Shown here piece after piece: positions 53,846-63,800 of a stretch of 64,000 nt of DNA. The notes under the pieces are model-generated. The model did not search any database. It worked only from the letters and a program-made list of their open reading frames with translations, and was not told the origin of the DNA. Origin of the DNA: Bacteroidota bacterium (GTDB lineage: Bacteria > Bacteroidota > Ignavibacteria > Palsa-1295); the NCBI GenBank assembly GCA_021324735.1, contig JAJPIO010000005.1, positions 87,982 through 151,981 of the forward strand, in the 5' to 3' direction. Numbering within the stretch: the stretch's first letter is position 1; every line of letters begins with the position of its first letter. Position numbers and translations under genes: made by a program.

Positions 53846-53887
53846 GAATTTCAGGTCTTACAATAGGGATTTTAACTCTTACAATTA
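53837..53887. repeat. 21-bp tandem repeat after the propeller gene
   Basis: TTACAATAAGAATTTCAGGTC (53837-53857), TTACAATAGGGATTTTAACTC (53858-53878) and TTACAATTAAG (53879 onward) follow each other with period 21; the first overlaps the gene's last codons. It is an AT-rich spacer; no function is evident. Confidence 0.55.
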
Positions 53888-53929
53888 AGAGCTGAAGCAT
53901 AAAAACACGGCTCGTTGCCGATTTCGGCG

Positions 53930-53937
53930 TATTTTTG
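53930..53937 (+). promoter_or_regulatory. Possible -7 element for livK
   Basis: TATTTTTG fits TAnnTTTG and lies 117 bases before the livK start, but no TTG is found 20 bases upstream. Otherwise the 209-base gap shows only the tandem repeat. Confidence 0.25.
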
Positions 53938-54054
53938 AAAGACTGTAATTAAGAAATCAGCATATTTTGCGCCTTATGGGAGCAAAATGACTATCTATCT
54001 ATTGTTCTTTGTTAGTTCTTAATTACCAGAGCTGTTCACTTATCGATCGCGAAT

Positions 54055-55248
54055 ATGAAACTTCGTACTGTGACTTTTAGCCCTGCCATTAGCATTCTCG
54101 CCGTTGTGATGGCGTTTAGCCTTTTCATTTCGTCGTGTAAAACGGCCGGCGGTCCCGCTGGTAACGATATTCCGGTCGGAGAATTTGCATCTCTCACAGG
54201 TGGCACGGCCACATTTGGTCAGTCGGTCCATAATGGCGATGTCCTTGCAGTCGAGGAGATCAACGGAGCCGGCGGTGTGCTCGGTAAGCAACTTCGACTG
54301 GTTACCGAGGACGATCAATCGAAGACGGAAGATGCAGTTGCCAGCGTACAAAAATTAGTCAATAGCGATCGCGTGATCGCTGTACTCGGCGAAGTTGCTT
54401 CGAGTCGCTCGATGGCCGGCGCACCGATCTGCCAGCAGGCACACGTTCCGATGATCACACCGGCGTCGACGAATGAAGACGTTACGAAAAAAGGTGATTA
54501 CATTTTCCGTATTTGCTTTATCGATCCCTTCCAGGGACAAACGATGGCTCGCTTTGCCTTGAATTCGCTCGGTAAAAAACGAGCCGCCATCCTTACCGAT
54601 GTAAAGCAGGATTATTCCGTCGGCCTGGACGAAGCGTTCAAGAATACATTCACATTCAATGGCGGTGTTATCGTTAGCGAACAATCGTATTCCACTGGAG
54701 ATAAAGATTTCCACGCTCCGCTTACGAGCATTAAAGGTGCGAATCCGGAAGTGATCTTTGTGCCGGGATATTATACCGAAGTCTCTCTCATCGTTCGTCA
54801 GGCACGCGAACTTGGTATCGACTGCCCGATCTTAGGCGGCGACGGCTGGGATTCTCCCGAGCTTACAAAAGGAGCGGAGAAGGAATTCAATAATACCTTC
54901 TTCTCGAATCACTTCGCGACCGAAGATCCGGATACGACGGTACAGAGTTTTATCAAAAAATATCAAGACAAGTACCATGCAGTGCCGGATGCGATGGCAG
55001 CACTGGGTTATGACGCAACGCGCATCCTTGCAGATGCCATCAAGCGTGCCGGTTCGACCGATTCGGTCGCGCTGAAAAATGCTATTGCCGGTACGAAGGA
55101 CTTCCCGGGCGTTACGGGCCGTATTACGATCGACAAATTCCGCAATGCTTCTAAACCGATCACAATCATTAAGGTCGTCGATGGAAAATTCCATTTTGCA
55201 CAGCGCATCGGTCCTAACGGCGAAGCACTCACTCCATTTCAGCCGTAG
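54055..55248 (+). CDS. livK: Branched-chain amino acid ABC transporter substrate-binding lipoprotein
   Basis: 397 residues with a lipoprotein signal (MKLRTVTFSPAISILAVVMAFSLFISSC). The LivK/Peripla_BP_6 pattern is clear: IPVGEFASLTGGTATFGQSVHNGDVLAVEEINGAGGVLGKQLRLVTEDDQSK, YIFRICFIDPFQGQTMARFAL, PEVIFVPGYYTEVSLIVRQARELG and AALGYDATRILADAIKRAG. It binds leucine-type amino acids or related small acids. The permease genes follow after one gene. A probable outer leaflet or inner-membrane anchored binding protein. Confidence 0.93.
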   Translation: MKLRTVTFSPAISILAVVMAFSLFISSCKTAGGPAGNDIPVGEFASLTGGTATFGQSVHNGDVLAVEEINGAGGVLGKQLRLVTEDDQSKTEDAVASVQKLVNSDRVIAVLGEVASSRSMAGAPICQQAHVPMITPASTNEDVTKKGDYIFRICFIDPFQGQTMARFALNSLGKKRAAILTDVKQDYSVGLDEAFKNTFTFNGGVIVSEQSYSTGDKDFHAPLTSIKGANPEVIFVPGYYTEVSLIVRQARELGIDCPILGGDGWDSPELTKGAEKEFNNTFFSNHFATEDPDTTVQSFIKKYQDKYHAVPDAMAALGYDATRILADAIKRAGSTDSVALKNAIAGTKDFPGVTGRITIDKFRNASKPITIIKVVDGKFHFAQRIGPNGEALTPFQP

Positions 55249-55257
55249 TTAAACAGG

Positions 55258-56718
55258 TTGAAACGTCTACTCGCGCTTCTTTTCTGCAGTTGCCTTTTTT
55301 TCGAGTCCACCGTGCTTTGTGCAAAGCCGGTGGACTACCTTGCTGAGTGCTGGCAGAAGCAGGTGCCGCGGCATAGCGCTCTACACCTTATCTATTCCGA
55401 AGCGGAAGAGAAACTCTATCATGCTGCTGAGCCATGGCAAACATTAAAACATGCGATTGCAGGGTCGATCTGGTGTACAGCAAATAGCTACGCTAAGCTC
55501 GATACATTAAAAGCAGCGAGTGGCAAGCTGTATTTTTCGAGAACGCAATATTCTCCGGAGTACCTTCTCTTCTGTAATTATGGAGATACGTCTCTTGCTA
55601 CAATCACTCGATCGGAATGGGAAGAAGAAGTGTACGATTGTGCTCGCTACAGCCCCTGTATTCTGCTCGACTACTTTCACGAACATCAAAAGGAGTATAC
55701 CCATAAAAGCGAGGGACCGACAGAGTTGTATTCGCTGACGATCCACAAAACGATCGTTACGCTTGCTGTTCGCCGGTCGGACTCACTTCTGGAATCAGCG
55801 AGAATGCTCTCCGCGGATGACCTCTTAGGCGATATTGAAGATACGCTGTCTTATAATGACTACCAAACGGCGAGCAGTATTGCCGTGCCGTGCTCTATCA
55901 TGATTTCTCGTAAGAATGGGCATGTAAAAGGATCGGTCCAAATCTCTTCCATTACAGTATCGCCGGAAGTACCTAAGCTATTCGATCCATCAACCGAGTT
56001 CAAGTTCGCCGAAGAGCAACCCGAGAAAAAGCCGGAGGTCACCGTCCAGAAGTACAGCGACCGTGTCCATTTTATCAATCTGGCTCATACGGACAGCCGA
56101 TCGATGGTAGTCGAATTTCCGAATTATCTGGTTGTTGTAGAATCACCGCTGGCAAGTAAGAACGGCGAAATGATCCTGGACGAGATTCAAAAATTTGCCC
56201 CGAATAAACCAGTACAGTATTTTGTTTTCGGGCACCATCATCCATGGTACCTGGGCGGTATGCGGCCGTTCGTGCACCACGGAGCGACGGTTATCTCGAC
56301 CGCGGCAGACATTCCCTACATTCAATACCTTGCATCGGCGCCGCATACACTCGAGCCGGACAGCTTGCAACTGGAGCATCGAGCGCTTAAAACGCAAGTG
56401 ATACAGGACAGTCTGACCATTGGTGATGCAGAGTACCAGATGAAGCTATTTGTGATCGGGAAACGATCGCAGCACACGAATGACTATGTAGTGTGTTATC
56501 TGCCGAAAGAGAAACTAGTATTCGAAGGGGATCTGGCGTGGATACCGACGGAAGGAGCGATCAAAAAAGCAAGCACGAGACAAGTGGGGCTCTATAATGC
56601 AGTGAAAGAGTTAGGCCTTCAGGTCGACACCGTCGTTCAGGCATGGCCCTTAAAAGAATACGACGTAAAAACGATTTTCTCGTTTTCTGACTTGGAAACA
56701 TCTGTCTTCGCTAAGTAA
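55258..56718 (+). CDS. Exported metallo-beta-lactamase-fold protein with degenerate active site
   Basis: 486 residues from a TTG start, with a signal peptide (KRLLALLFCSCLFFESTVLC). Residues ~1-250 are of unknown type. From ~262 a metallo-beta-lactamase fold is visible (RVHFINLAHTDSRSMVVEFPNYLVVVESPLAS...VFGHHHPWYLGGMRPFVHHGA...LVFEGDLAWIP). The normal HxHxDH reads H-H-H-P-W-Y, so the Asp and last His are replaced and the final PxHG His is not seen. Catalysis in the usual way is unlikely. It sits between livK and livH, so it may act in the same uptake pathway. Confidence 0.7.
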   Translation: MKRLLALLFCSCLFFESTVLCAKPVDYLAECWQKQVPRHSALHLIYSEAEEKLYHAAEPWQTLKHAIAGSIWCTANSYAKLDTLKAASGKLYFSRTQYSPEYLLFCNYGDTSLATITRSEWEEEVYDCARYSPCILLDYFHEHQKEYTHKSEGPTELYSLTIHKTIVTLAVRRSDSLLESARMLSADDLLGDIEDTLSYNDYQTASSIAVPCSIMISRKNGHVKGSVQISSITVSPEVPKLFDPSTEFKFAEEQPEKKPEVTVQKYSDRVHFINLAHTDSRSMVVEFPNYLVVVESPLASKNGEMILDEIQKFAPNKPVQYFVFGHHHPWYLGGMRPFVHHGATVISTAADIPYIQYLASAPHTLEPDSLQLEHRALKTQVIQDSLTIGDAEYQMKLFVIGKRSQHTNDYVVCYLPKEKLVFEGDLAWIPTEGAIKKASTRQVGLYNAVKELGLQVDTVVQAWPLKEYDVKTIFSFSDLETSVFAK

Positions 56719-56741
56719 CGTATCAACGGCAACAATACGAA

Positions 56742-57647
56742 GTGCAATTTCTTCAGCAATTGATCAACGGTGTCTCGCTCGGCGCGATCTATGCGCTGAT
56801 AGCGCTCGGGTACACCATGATCTACGGTGTCCTGCGCTTTATTAATTTTGCGCATGGTGACGTATTTATGGTCGGCTCCTACGTCGGATATTTTGCGGCG
56901 ACGAGTTGGGTCGCTCATTTTTTTCCGGTAGGTTCGCTCCCTTCAACGATACTCGTCTTCCTGATCTCGATGGCCCTCTGCGCAGCGCTCGGAGCAACGA
57001 TCGAGTTCTTAGCGTACCGGCCGCTTCGTTCGAGACCGAAACTCACCGTTCTTATTACAGCCATTGGTGTTTCGCTTTTTTTGGAGTACACCGGCCAATT
57101 AGTATTCTCTGCTAATCCGCGAGGATTTCCCGCGATCATATCGAACAGGCCAATCATTCATACGGCATCGATCACGATCGACACGGTGGAACTGGTGGTG
57201 ATCAGTCTTTCGCTGGTACTCATGCTGCTTCTTCGGTTGATCGTTATGCGAACGAAGATCGGGACAGCGATGCGCGCCGTGAGTTTTAACCAGCAGGCAG
57301 CGAGCCTGATGGGTATTAATATCTCGAAAGTCATTACTTTTACGTTTATCATTGGCAGCGCATTGGCAGGCGCTGGCGGAGTGCTGTATGGCACGGAGTA
57401 TCCGAGTATCGAGCCACTCATGGGTATCCTGCCGGGATTAAAAGCTTTCGTTGCGGCGGTATTAGGTGGCATCGGCAATATACCGGGAGCGGCACTGGGA
57501 GGGTTGATCATTGGCTTGGTCGAGACGTTCGTCTCCGGAACGGCTGCTTCGACTTATCGCGATGCGATTGCCTTTGCGATACTGATCGCGATACTTGTAT
57601 TTCGACCGAGCGGATTACTGGGAAAGAGAGAGATCGAAAAAGTATAG
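56742..57647 (+). CDS. livH: Branched-chain amino acid ABC transporter permease LivH
   Basis: 301 residues from GTG with about eight hydrophobic helices. The LivH motifs LINGVSLGAIYALIALGYTMIYGVLRFINFAHGD at the N-terminus and GGIGNIPGAALGGLIIGLVET near the C-terminus are diagnostic. It is an inner-membrane pore subunit for amino acid uptake. Its last bases overlap the livM start. No livG or livF ATPase gene is found in the window. Confidence 0.95.
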   Translation: MQFLQQLINGVSLGAIYALIALGYTMIYGVLRFINFAHGDVFMVGSYVGYFAATSWVAHFFPVGSLPSTILVFLISMALCAALGATIEFLAYRPLRSRPKLTVLITAIGVSLFLEYTGQLVFSANPRGFPAIISNRPIIHTASITIDTVELVVISLSLVLMLLLRLIVMRTKIGTAMRAVSFNQQAASLMGINISKVITFTFIIGSALAGAGGVLYGTEYPSIEPLMGILPGLKAFVAAVLGGIGNIPGAALGGLIIGLVETFVSGTAASTYRDAIAFAILIAILVFRPSGLLGKREIEKV

Positions 57648-58657
57648 TGAAATCGTATTTCGCACTCATCCTTGCTATAGCGGTTATTATCGGCGCCTCA
57701 TTTCTGACGCCGATGATCAACGATTACGTTCTCGGCCGGATCATCTACGTTGGTATCATGATCTCGCTCGCTGTTAGCCTGAACCTCATCAATGGCTTTA
57801 CGGGACAGTTCTCGCTCGGTCATGCAGGCTTCATGGCGGTGGGTGCCTATACCTCTGCCATTGTAACGACGTATCTAAGCGTGCACGGCTTTGCAATGGC
57901 AGGCTTTACCGGCATCGTTGGATTTGCAGTGGCCTTGATATTGGGTGGCGTGCTTGCGGCGCTGGCAGGATTAGGCGTCGGTATTCCGAGCCTTCGGCTA
58001 CGAGGAGATTATCTCGCTATTGTCACCCTGGGATTTAACGAGATCATCCGCGTCATTATTCAGAACCTCGATTTTAAGATCGACGGCACCGATTATATTG
58101 GCGGAGCCCGCGGGTTCAGCGTGTTGCCGATCACGACGTTTACCTGGGTCTTTATTATCGCGGCTATTACGATCTTCTGCGTTGAAAATCTCGTGAACTC
58201 GACCTATGGCCGCGGTTTCCTTGCTGTACGCGACGACGAAGTGGCTGCGGAAGCGATGGGCGTCGATACGACAAAATTTAAGGTGCGGGCCTTCGTTGTC
58301 GGTGCGTTCTTTGCCGGCGTTGGTGGCGGATTGTTCGCGCATTCGAATTTTCACATTACACCGCTCGACTTTACATTCCTTACGTCGATCGATATTGTTG
58401 TGATCGTTATCCTGGGTGGTATGGGCTCGACGGTCGGTGTCATTCTGGCTGCGGTGGTGCTTACCACGCTTTCGGAGTTGCTTCGCTCCGTGCCGGAATA
58501 CCGCATGATCATCTATTCGTTGCTGCTTATCATTCTTATGATCACACGGCCTCAGGGGTTACTCGGGCCAGCAACGATGGAGCGTCTCATGCGCCGTCGC
58601 CGCACCGGGGACCAGGCAACACCTCAAAAGCCGCTTATTGCACCGGTCGAAGGATAA
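57647..58657 (+). CDS. livM: Branched-chain amino acid ABC transporter permease LivM
   Basis: 336 residues from GTG at 57647. LivM motifs: LNLINGFTGQFSLGHAGFMAVGAY, IPSLRLRGDYLAIVTLGFNEIIRVI, FLAVRDDEVAAEAMGVDTTKFK, and VILGGMGSTVGVILAAVVLTTL. About eight to ten helices. It forms the second pore subunit with LivH. The C-terminal tail is long and polar. The ATPases must be supplied from elsewhere in the genome. Confidence 0.95.
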   Translation: MKSYFALILAIAVIIGASFLTPMINDYVLGRIIYVGIMISLAVSLNLINGFTGQFSLGHAGFMAVGAYTSAIVTTYLSVHGFAMAGFTGIVGFAVALILGGVLAALAGLGVGIPSLRLRGDYLAIVTLGFNEIIRVIIQNLDFKIDGTDYIGGARGFSVLPITTFTWVFIIAAITIFCVENLVNSTYGRGFLAVRDDEVAAEAMGVDTTKFKVRAFVVGAFFAGVGGGLFAHSNFHITPLDFTFLTSIDIVVIVILGGMGSTVGVILAAVVLTTLSELLRSVPEYRMIIYSLLLIILMITRPQGLLGPATMERLMRRRRTGDQATPQKPLIAPVEG

Positions 58658-58687
58658 TAGGATTGAAGGATAGGGTCGAAGATAAAA

Positions 58688-59194
58688 ATGGAGAAGCTAT
58701 TCTCACCGTGGCGCAGTAAATATATCTCTTCGTTCTCGAACGAGCCGAAGAGTAGCGGCTGCGTTCTCTGCGAGGCGTATGAATCGAAGGACGATGAGGC
58801 GTCGCTCGTCGTCTATCGCGGTACAAATGCATTCGTGCTAATGAACCGCTTCCCGTATAATAGCGGGCATCTGATGATCTTACCGATCCGGCATACGTCC
58901 GATTTTCAATCGCTCACCGAAGGGGAAATGTCGGAAACATTGGAGTTGCTAAGGGCCTCCGAACGTGCACTGGCGAAATTATCGCGGCCGCAGGGTTTTA
59001 ACATTGGCATGAATATCGGTCGCGTTTCCGGCGCGGGTATTGATGACCACTTACACTGGCACATCGTCCCCCGATGGAACGGCGACACGAACTTTATGCC
59101 GACTTTGGCGGAAGTAAAAGTGGTCAGCGAAGATATGGACGAGCAATGGAAAAAGCTTCGCGAGCTGTTTCCAGCAACTGTACGAACACGCTAA
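58688..59194 (+). CDS. HIT-family nucleotide hydrolase or phosphorylase
   Basis: 168 residues. The HIT motif is HLHWHIVPRW (HxHxHxx). The N-terminus has CVLCEAYESKDDEASLVVYRG with a CxxC zinc-like pair, and LMILPIRHTSDFQSL. This resembles the Ap4A phosphorylase/hydrolase branch found in many bacteria that splits dinucleoside polyphosphates. The catalytic His is the middle of the motif. Cytoplasmic. Confidence 0.92.
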   Translation: MEKLFSPWRSKYISSFSNEPKSSGCVLCEAYESKDDEASLVVYRGTNAFVLMNRFPYNSGHLMILPIRHTSDFQSLTEGEMSETLELLRASERALAKLSRPQGFNIGMNIGRVSGAGIDDHLHWHIVPRWNGDTNFMPTLAEVKVVSEDMDEQWKKLRELFPATVRTR

Positions 59195-59225
59195 CACTTT
59201 TCGCAGTGCTGCGGTTAGAGTGCCG

Positions 59226-59233
59226 TAACTTTG
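59226..59233 (+). promoter_or_regulatory. Possible -7 element
   Basis: TAACTTTG fits TAnnTTTG 48 bases before the start of the T9SS gene at 59282. No TTG is at the expected distance. Confidence 0.25.
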
Positions 59234-59281
59234 TCCGTCTTCAGGAGTTATATCGTTGGAGCTAATTTCTCCCGAACGTCT

Positions 59282-60088
59282 ATGAAATTCCAGCTTATTT
59301 TCCTTACGTTTCTTTGTTTGGTTATTGGTGCTACCAAAACACACGCACAGGTCACTCAGTACGATTCGGTCGCTGTCGACTCGATCTATTTATACCCGAA
59401 CGTCGATGACCCGACGTTTATGCTGGGTAAGCCCGATGGAAATTCTGCACATTTTCACGGCGGTGGGGAGCTTGCCGCTGCTCGCTTTATTATCAATGGC
59501 CGCCCGGTCGTAATGAAGAAAGGGCAACCTTTGCACATTTACTGGCGGATCGATCCATCCCAGAATTCCTCGACCGATTCGAATAAAGCGTTCATCATTC
59601 TACAGCGATTGACGGATGACTTTGTACCACACGGCAGTGTCCAGTTTGTGGTAACCGAGCCACGTCCATTTGGTGGAGAGCAGATGGCGACGATCGTAGT
59701 CCCTGATACTGGCTATAATGCAATAGCTATCAGTGTGGCCGTCGATAGTGGCGCGAACTCCTTTTATGTTGATGCGATAGTGTTAGTCCAAAGCGGGAGC
59801 GCTGGTGTTACGTCATCGAACTCATCCGTAGCGTCGCTTTCGAGCTATCCGAATCCCTACATTCATTCGATGCCGCTTACGCTTCGTTTTAATTCGGAGC
59901 GTGAAGGCCGTGGAGAATTGCTCATTACGGATATTCTCGGCCGCGAAACCGTGCGAGTGCCGCTGGGTACTGTTTCCATCGGCGAGCGCGAAGAGAGCGT
60001 CGTGTTGGATAAACCGGGTGTATTCATCGGGCGGCTCCTTGTTAATGATGAGCCGGTGGGAGTGCCGCTTAAGATCGTATCAGAATGA
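59282..60088 (+). CDS. Secreted protein with T9SS sorting domain
   Basis: Start at 59282 (MKFQLIFLTFLCLVIGATKTHAQ), 268 residues. The body from ~30-175 looks like a small beta-sandwich (SIYLYPNVDDPTFMLGKPDGNSAHFHGGGELAAARFIINGRPV...). Residues ~185-268 are a T9SS C-terminal domain (SSYPNPYIHSMPLTLRF, ELLITDILGRETVRVPLG, VFIGRLLVN). No enzyme family is recognised. It overlaps the small membrane protein gene by four bases. Confidence 0.8.
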   Translation: MKFQLIFLTFLCLVIGATKTHAQVTQYDSVAVDSIYLYPNVDDPTFMLGKPDGNSAHFHGGGELAAARFIINGRPVVMKKGQPLHIYWRIDPSQNSSTDSNKAFIILQRLTDDFVPHGSVQFVVTEPRPFGGEQMATIVVPDTGYNAIAISVAVDSGANSFYVDAIVLVQSGSAGVTSSNSSVASLSSYPNPYIHSMPLTLRFNSEREGRGELLITDILGRETVRVPLGTVSIGEREESVVLDKPGVFIGRLLVNDEPVGVPLKIVSE

Positions 60089-60288
60089 CGTTTGCCTGGC
60101 TCGTGCCGCGCATTGTACTTGCGGCTATTCTGATCGTTGCAGCCATTTTTGCATTTTTTGAAAGTATCTATCTGCGCGACCAGGCGTCAATGTTCGCCGA
60201 ACCACGGATCGGCGAATGGATGTGGGTGTTTCGTGGCGCGTCCGTGTTGCTGGTAGTATTAAGTATTGCTCTATTTGTTCGGAAGTAA
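60085..60288 (+). CDS. Small two-helix membrane protein
   Basis: 67 residues with two hydrophobic stretches (LVPRIVLAAILIVAAIFAFFESIYL and GASVLLVVLSIALFVRK). It starts in an ATGA overlap with the upstream T9SS gene, so it is probably translated with it. No family is known to me. Confidence 0.6.
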   Translation: MTFAWLVPRIVLAAILIVAAIFAFFESIYLRDQASMFAEPRIGEWMWVFRGASVLLVVLSIALFVRK

Positions 60289-60405
60289 AGTGAATTCTCG
60301 CTTCGCAATAGTTTGCTGGCGTGACTCCTTAAGTTACCACGTGTTATCGGCAATGTTAAGAAGTCGAAACAGCGCTATTTTTCAGTTTTGAAAAATGTGA
60401 ATTTC

Positions 60406-60436
60406 TTGCCTTTTGGATTTTTATTGCATATATTAG
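60406..60436 (+). promoter_or_regulatory. Promoter of the giant surface protein gene
   Basis: TTGCCT (60406-60411) and TATATT (60429-60434) are separated by 17 bases; read as Bacteroidota type it is TTG-N20-TATATTAG. Transcription would start near 60441, leaving a leader of about 385 bases. Confidence 0.65.
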
Positions 60437-60440
60437 TACG

Positions 60441-60825
60441 AATGGAATTGTACAGAGTCGGCTAAAGGCCTGTTTATTGGCAGTTAGTTGACGGCGAAAA
60501 ATTTCGTTTTTGGCCCGATTTCGCTGATTTTGTACCGTCTGTTCGTTTGCCGAGGCGATGAGGCTTCGGTGGTGCTTTCGGAGTTGTCCGACCCTCGTCT
60601 GCCCGAGGTAAGCACCGTTGACAAAGTTTTTTTTCTTGCCGGTCGGAGGCTCCTTTTTTAGGGTCCGCCGGCCTTATGTGCGGATAGTTTCACAGCCGTG
60701 TTTGCCACGATGGTTGACGCGAGCGAGCAGCTTTCCGTGCTGGCAACAGCGGTTTATCCGCTGATTCGTTTTTTTTAATTTATTGCTTGCGTTACAACTA
60801 TTTTACAATCTCAAGGAGACGTAGT
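60441..60825 (+). ncRNA. Long structured 5' leader of the giant surface protein gene
   Basis: No gene lies in this stretch. It can fold into hairpin A (CCGAGGC/GCTTCGG, 60550-60569), a compact three-way junction at 60571-60616 (outer stem GGTGCTT/AAGCACC, arms TCGGA-GTTG-TCCGA and CCTCG-TCTGCC-CGAGG), hairpin C at 60638-60672 (GCCGG/CCGGC and CGGA/TCCG with one bulge), and a terminator-like hairpin CAGCGG-TTTAT-CCGCTG (60747-60763) followed by T8. A ribosome-binding site AAGGAGA precedes the ATG. The stacked, nearly perfect stems suggest a regulatory RNA; it matches no riboswitch class that I recognise. Confidence 0.55.
60747..60776 (+). terminator. Terminator-like hairpin in the leader
   Basis: CAGCGG and CCGCTG form a 6-bp stem with TTTAT loop, then ATTCG and T8. 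It lies 50 bases before the ATG and could attenuate transcription into the giant gene. Confidence 0.55.
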
Positions 60826-63800
60826 ATGAAATCACGTCGTTCGTGGTTAATGGGTCTTGCTCTTGGTGCTGCACTCTTTTTTGGTGCACCGTCCGCCAAG
60901 GCACAACTCACGGTGCCCTCTGGCATTACTTATCAAGGCCTGGTTACAGATAATAATGGTAAGACACTGCAGGGTCAACACCAACTGGACCTTTATTACA
61001 GAGACGCAACGAACACAACTACCATCTACCAACAGACGATTCGAAACGTCGTGTTTACAGATGGTGTGTTTAATGTGGTCCTTGGTCAGCCGTTCCCACC
61101 TACCATGCTCTTCAACGCGCAGTATAGCCTGCAGGTCGTTGTGGACGGCACCAACACTCTTCCTCCTACGCTCCTTTGGTCAGCGCCGTATGCGTTGAAC
61201 GCCGGACGCGCTGGCGGACTCGATATTTCGCCAGTTCCGGTCGCAGGCGATCTCTTCCCAGTGCCGGTTGGTACGGGGTATACCGGTACGGCGAAGATCG
61301 ATCCGGCATTCTTACCGAGAATTCCGAATAGCTTACTCGTCAATCCTGGCATTACCAGCATTAATGGTATTCATGCGGATACCAACGGCGCTGTTCAGAT
61401 TGTCGCAGGCAATAACATCACGATTGCGAACGGCCCAGGCAATACGATCACCATCAACGGACCGACGGCTGGCCTTCTTACAGGCGTAACGGCTGGTCAG
61501 GGTCTCCAGGGTGGCGGCACTTCGGGTAACGTGGTGCTCAGCATCGCTCCTGGTGGAATTACCCAGAGCATGATCGGACCTGGCGCGATCACCGGCACGA
61601 AGATCACCGGTATCGCTGGCGCAGGCCTTTCGCAGGATCAGTTCGGTCTTTTGAATATTAACGTCGATAATTCGACGATTGGTATTACGAGCAACACCAA
61701 TGGTAACATGCTCCAGGTATTGCCTGGTGGCATCGGCACCGTACAGTTGGCAAATGGTTCGGTAACGAATGCGAAGATCGCAAATCCGTTCATGACCTTT
61801 ACCAGCAACGGCGGCACATTACTCGCTCCTGGTACGGTACAGCTCGGCGGCACAGGTAACTACGACCTGAACCTCGCGCACTCCAACACGTGGACCGCAC
61901 TTCAGACATTCTCTGGTCTGACCAACAACGGCACTCTGACGAACACTGGCGCCGTCAACGAGACGGGCAATGTAACGATCGTTGGTAACTGGACGCAGTC
62001 GGGTGGCAACATCAGCGGTGCTACGTCGGCCGGCAATACGGTAACGTTAGGCAATTCGACTGGTGTCAACACCATCACCGGTTCGTCGAACATCATCAAT
62101 GGACCGTTCACACAGTCCGGTGGTATTGCAAGCTTGAACAACAGTTCAAACTTCAACACGATCATCAACGGTGGCTCGAGCACTGGTAACGTAACGATCG
62201 GCAACGGCACGGCGCTTCAGACGAATTCGGTTTCGATCCTTGCTGGTGGCGCAGGCACGGTTTCGGTCGCTGGTAACACGAACATCAATACCGGTTCCGG
62301 TAATGGTAATACCGCGATCGGCAATACCGCCAACACCCTGAGCTTGACGGGTTCGGCCGGTACGATGACCACGGCAACGACATACACGGTAAATGCTGGT
62401 ACGACCTACAACCTGACCGCAGGTGTATCGACCAACATCACGGCTCCGACGAACAATATCACCGGCCTTACCAACATTAACGCGTCGGCGAACAACAACA
62501 CGAATATTAACACTGGCACGAGCACAGGCACCGTCGCTATCGGCAATGCCGCTTCGACGACCAACATGCTCGGTGTGACCAATATCAATACCGGTACATC
62601 GGCAACGGGTACCAACATTGGTAATACCGCCAGCACGACGACCGTCTCGGGTCCGACGAACATCAATACCTCTGGTGCTTCGACGACGACCATCGGCAGC
62701 CTTGGTAATAATGCTCTCGTCGTAAATGCTTCGACGACGCATAATGGCACGACGGCGTTCGCAAACAACATTACGCAGACCGGCGGCACAGCGCAGTTCC
62801 TCAATACGACCGTCAATGGTGCGTTCACCTCTTCGGGTAACAGCACGGTTGCAACGGGCGCGAACACGACGAACTCGTTCGGCACAGGTGCTAATGCACT
62901 CAACACGATCGGCAATGCCTCAGGCACGAACACGATCAACGGTCTTAACAACATCAGCGGTCTGACGACCTACGGTACACTCGGACCGGACGGTAACCGC
63001 GTCGTTATCAACGGTGCAGTTTCCACTCCGCCAGTTCAGTCGAACCAGTGGGAGTTGATCGTTAACGGTGATGCGCAGGTCACTGGTAGCTTCCAGGCTG
63101 GCAGCATTACGGCGACGACCCTCGGTGCTCCGACGGGTATGTTCGACAACCTGACGACGTTCACCCCTGCGAACAATAACATCAACGTTCTTAAGGGCCT
63201 TAACCTTACGGGCGGCGCTGGTCAGAACAATATTACGACTGCCGGTAACTTGAATGTCGGCGGTACGGGTACGTTCGGTGGTGCTGTCGTAGCTAATGGC
63301 GGCGTAACCGCGACGTCGGGTACGGTTGCAGTAACCGGTAACGAGACAGTCTCCGGTAACCTGACGGTTAGCGGTGCAACATCCCTCCAGGGTGCAACAG
63401 CGAACAACGTAGCTCTTCGCAGCGGCGCGTTCACAGGCACACAGGGCTTTGCGCAGACCGGTCTTACCGGCAGCGTACCGCTTTCAGCAAACCGCCAGTA
63501 CGATTGGCCGGATAAGAGCGGTGTTATCGCGATGCTTTCCGATATCGCGCAGATCGCGAACGGTACAGCCGCTGGCCAGACACTGTGGTGGACCGGTAAC
63601 GTTGCGCTCCCGAACAACACGTGGCAGCCGACGAACCTGATCCTCAGCCGTCCGGACCTGAATACGGTAACGATCCAGACCGGTTCGACCTTCAATTCGA
63701 CGGGTAACGTCAACAATTTTGGCTCGACGAATAACCTGAGTGGTACGAGTAACTTCACGGGCGCACTCGTGAACGTCACGACCACGTCGGTCAATATCGG

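Noticed and set aside
60571..60616. Hammerhead ribozyme or tRNA at the three-way junction
   Set aside because: The conserved CTGATGA and GAAA of hammerheads and the T-loop, anticodon and CCA end of a tRNA are absent.
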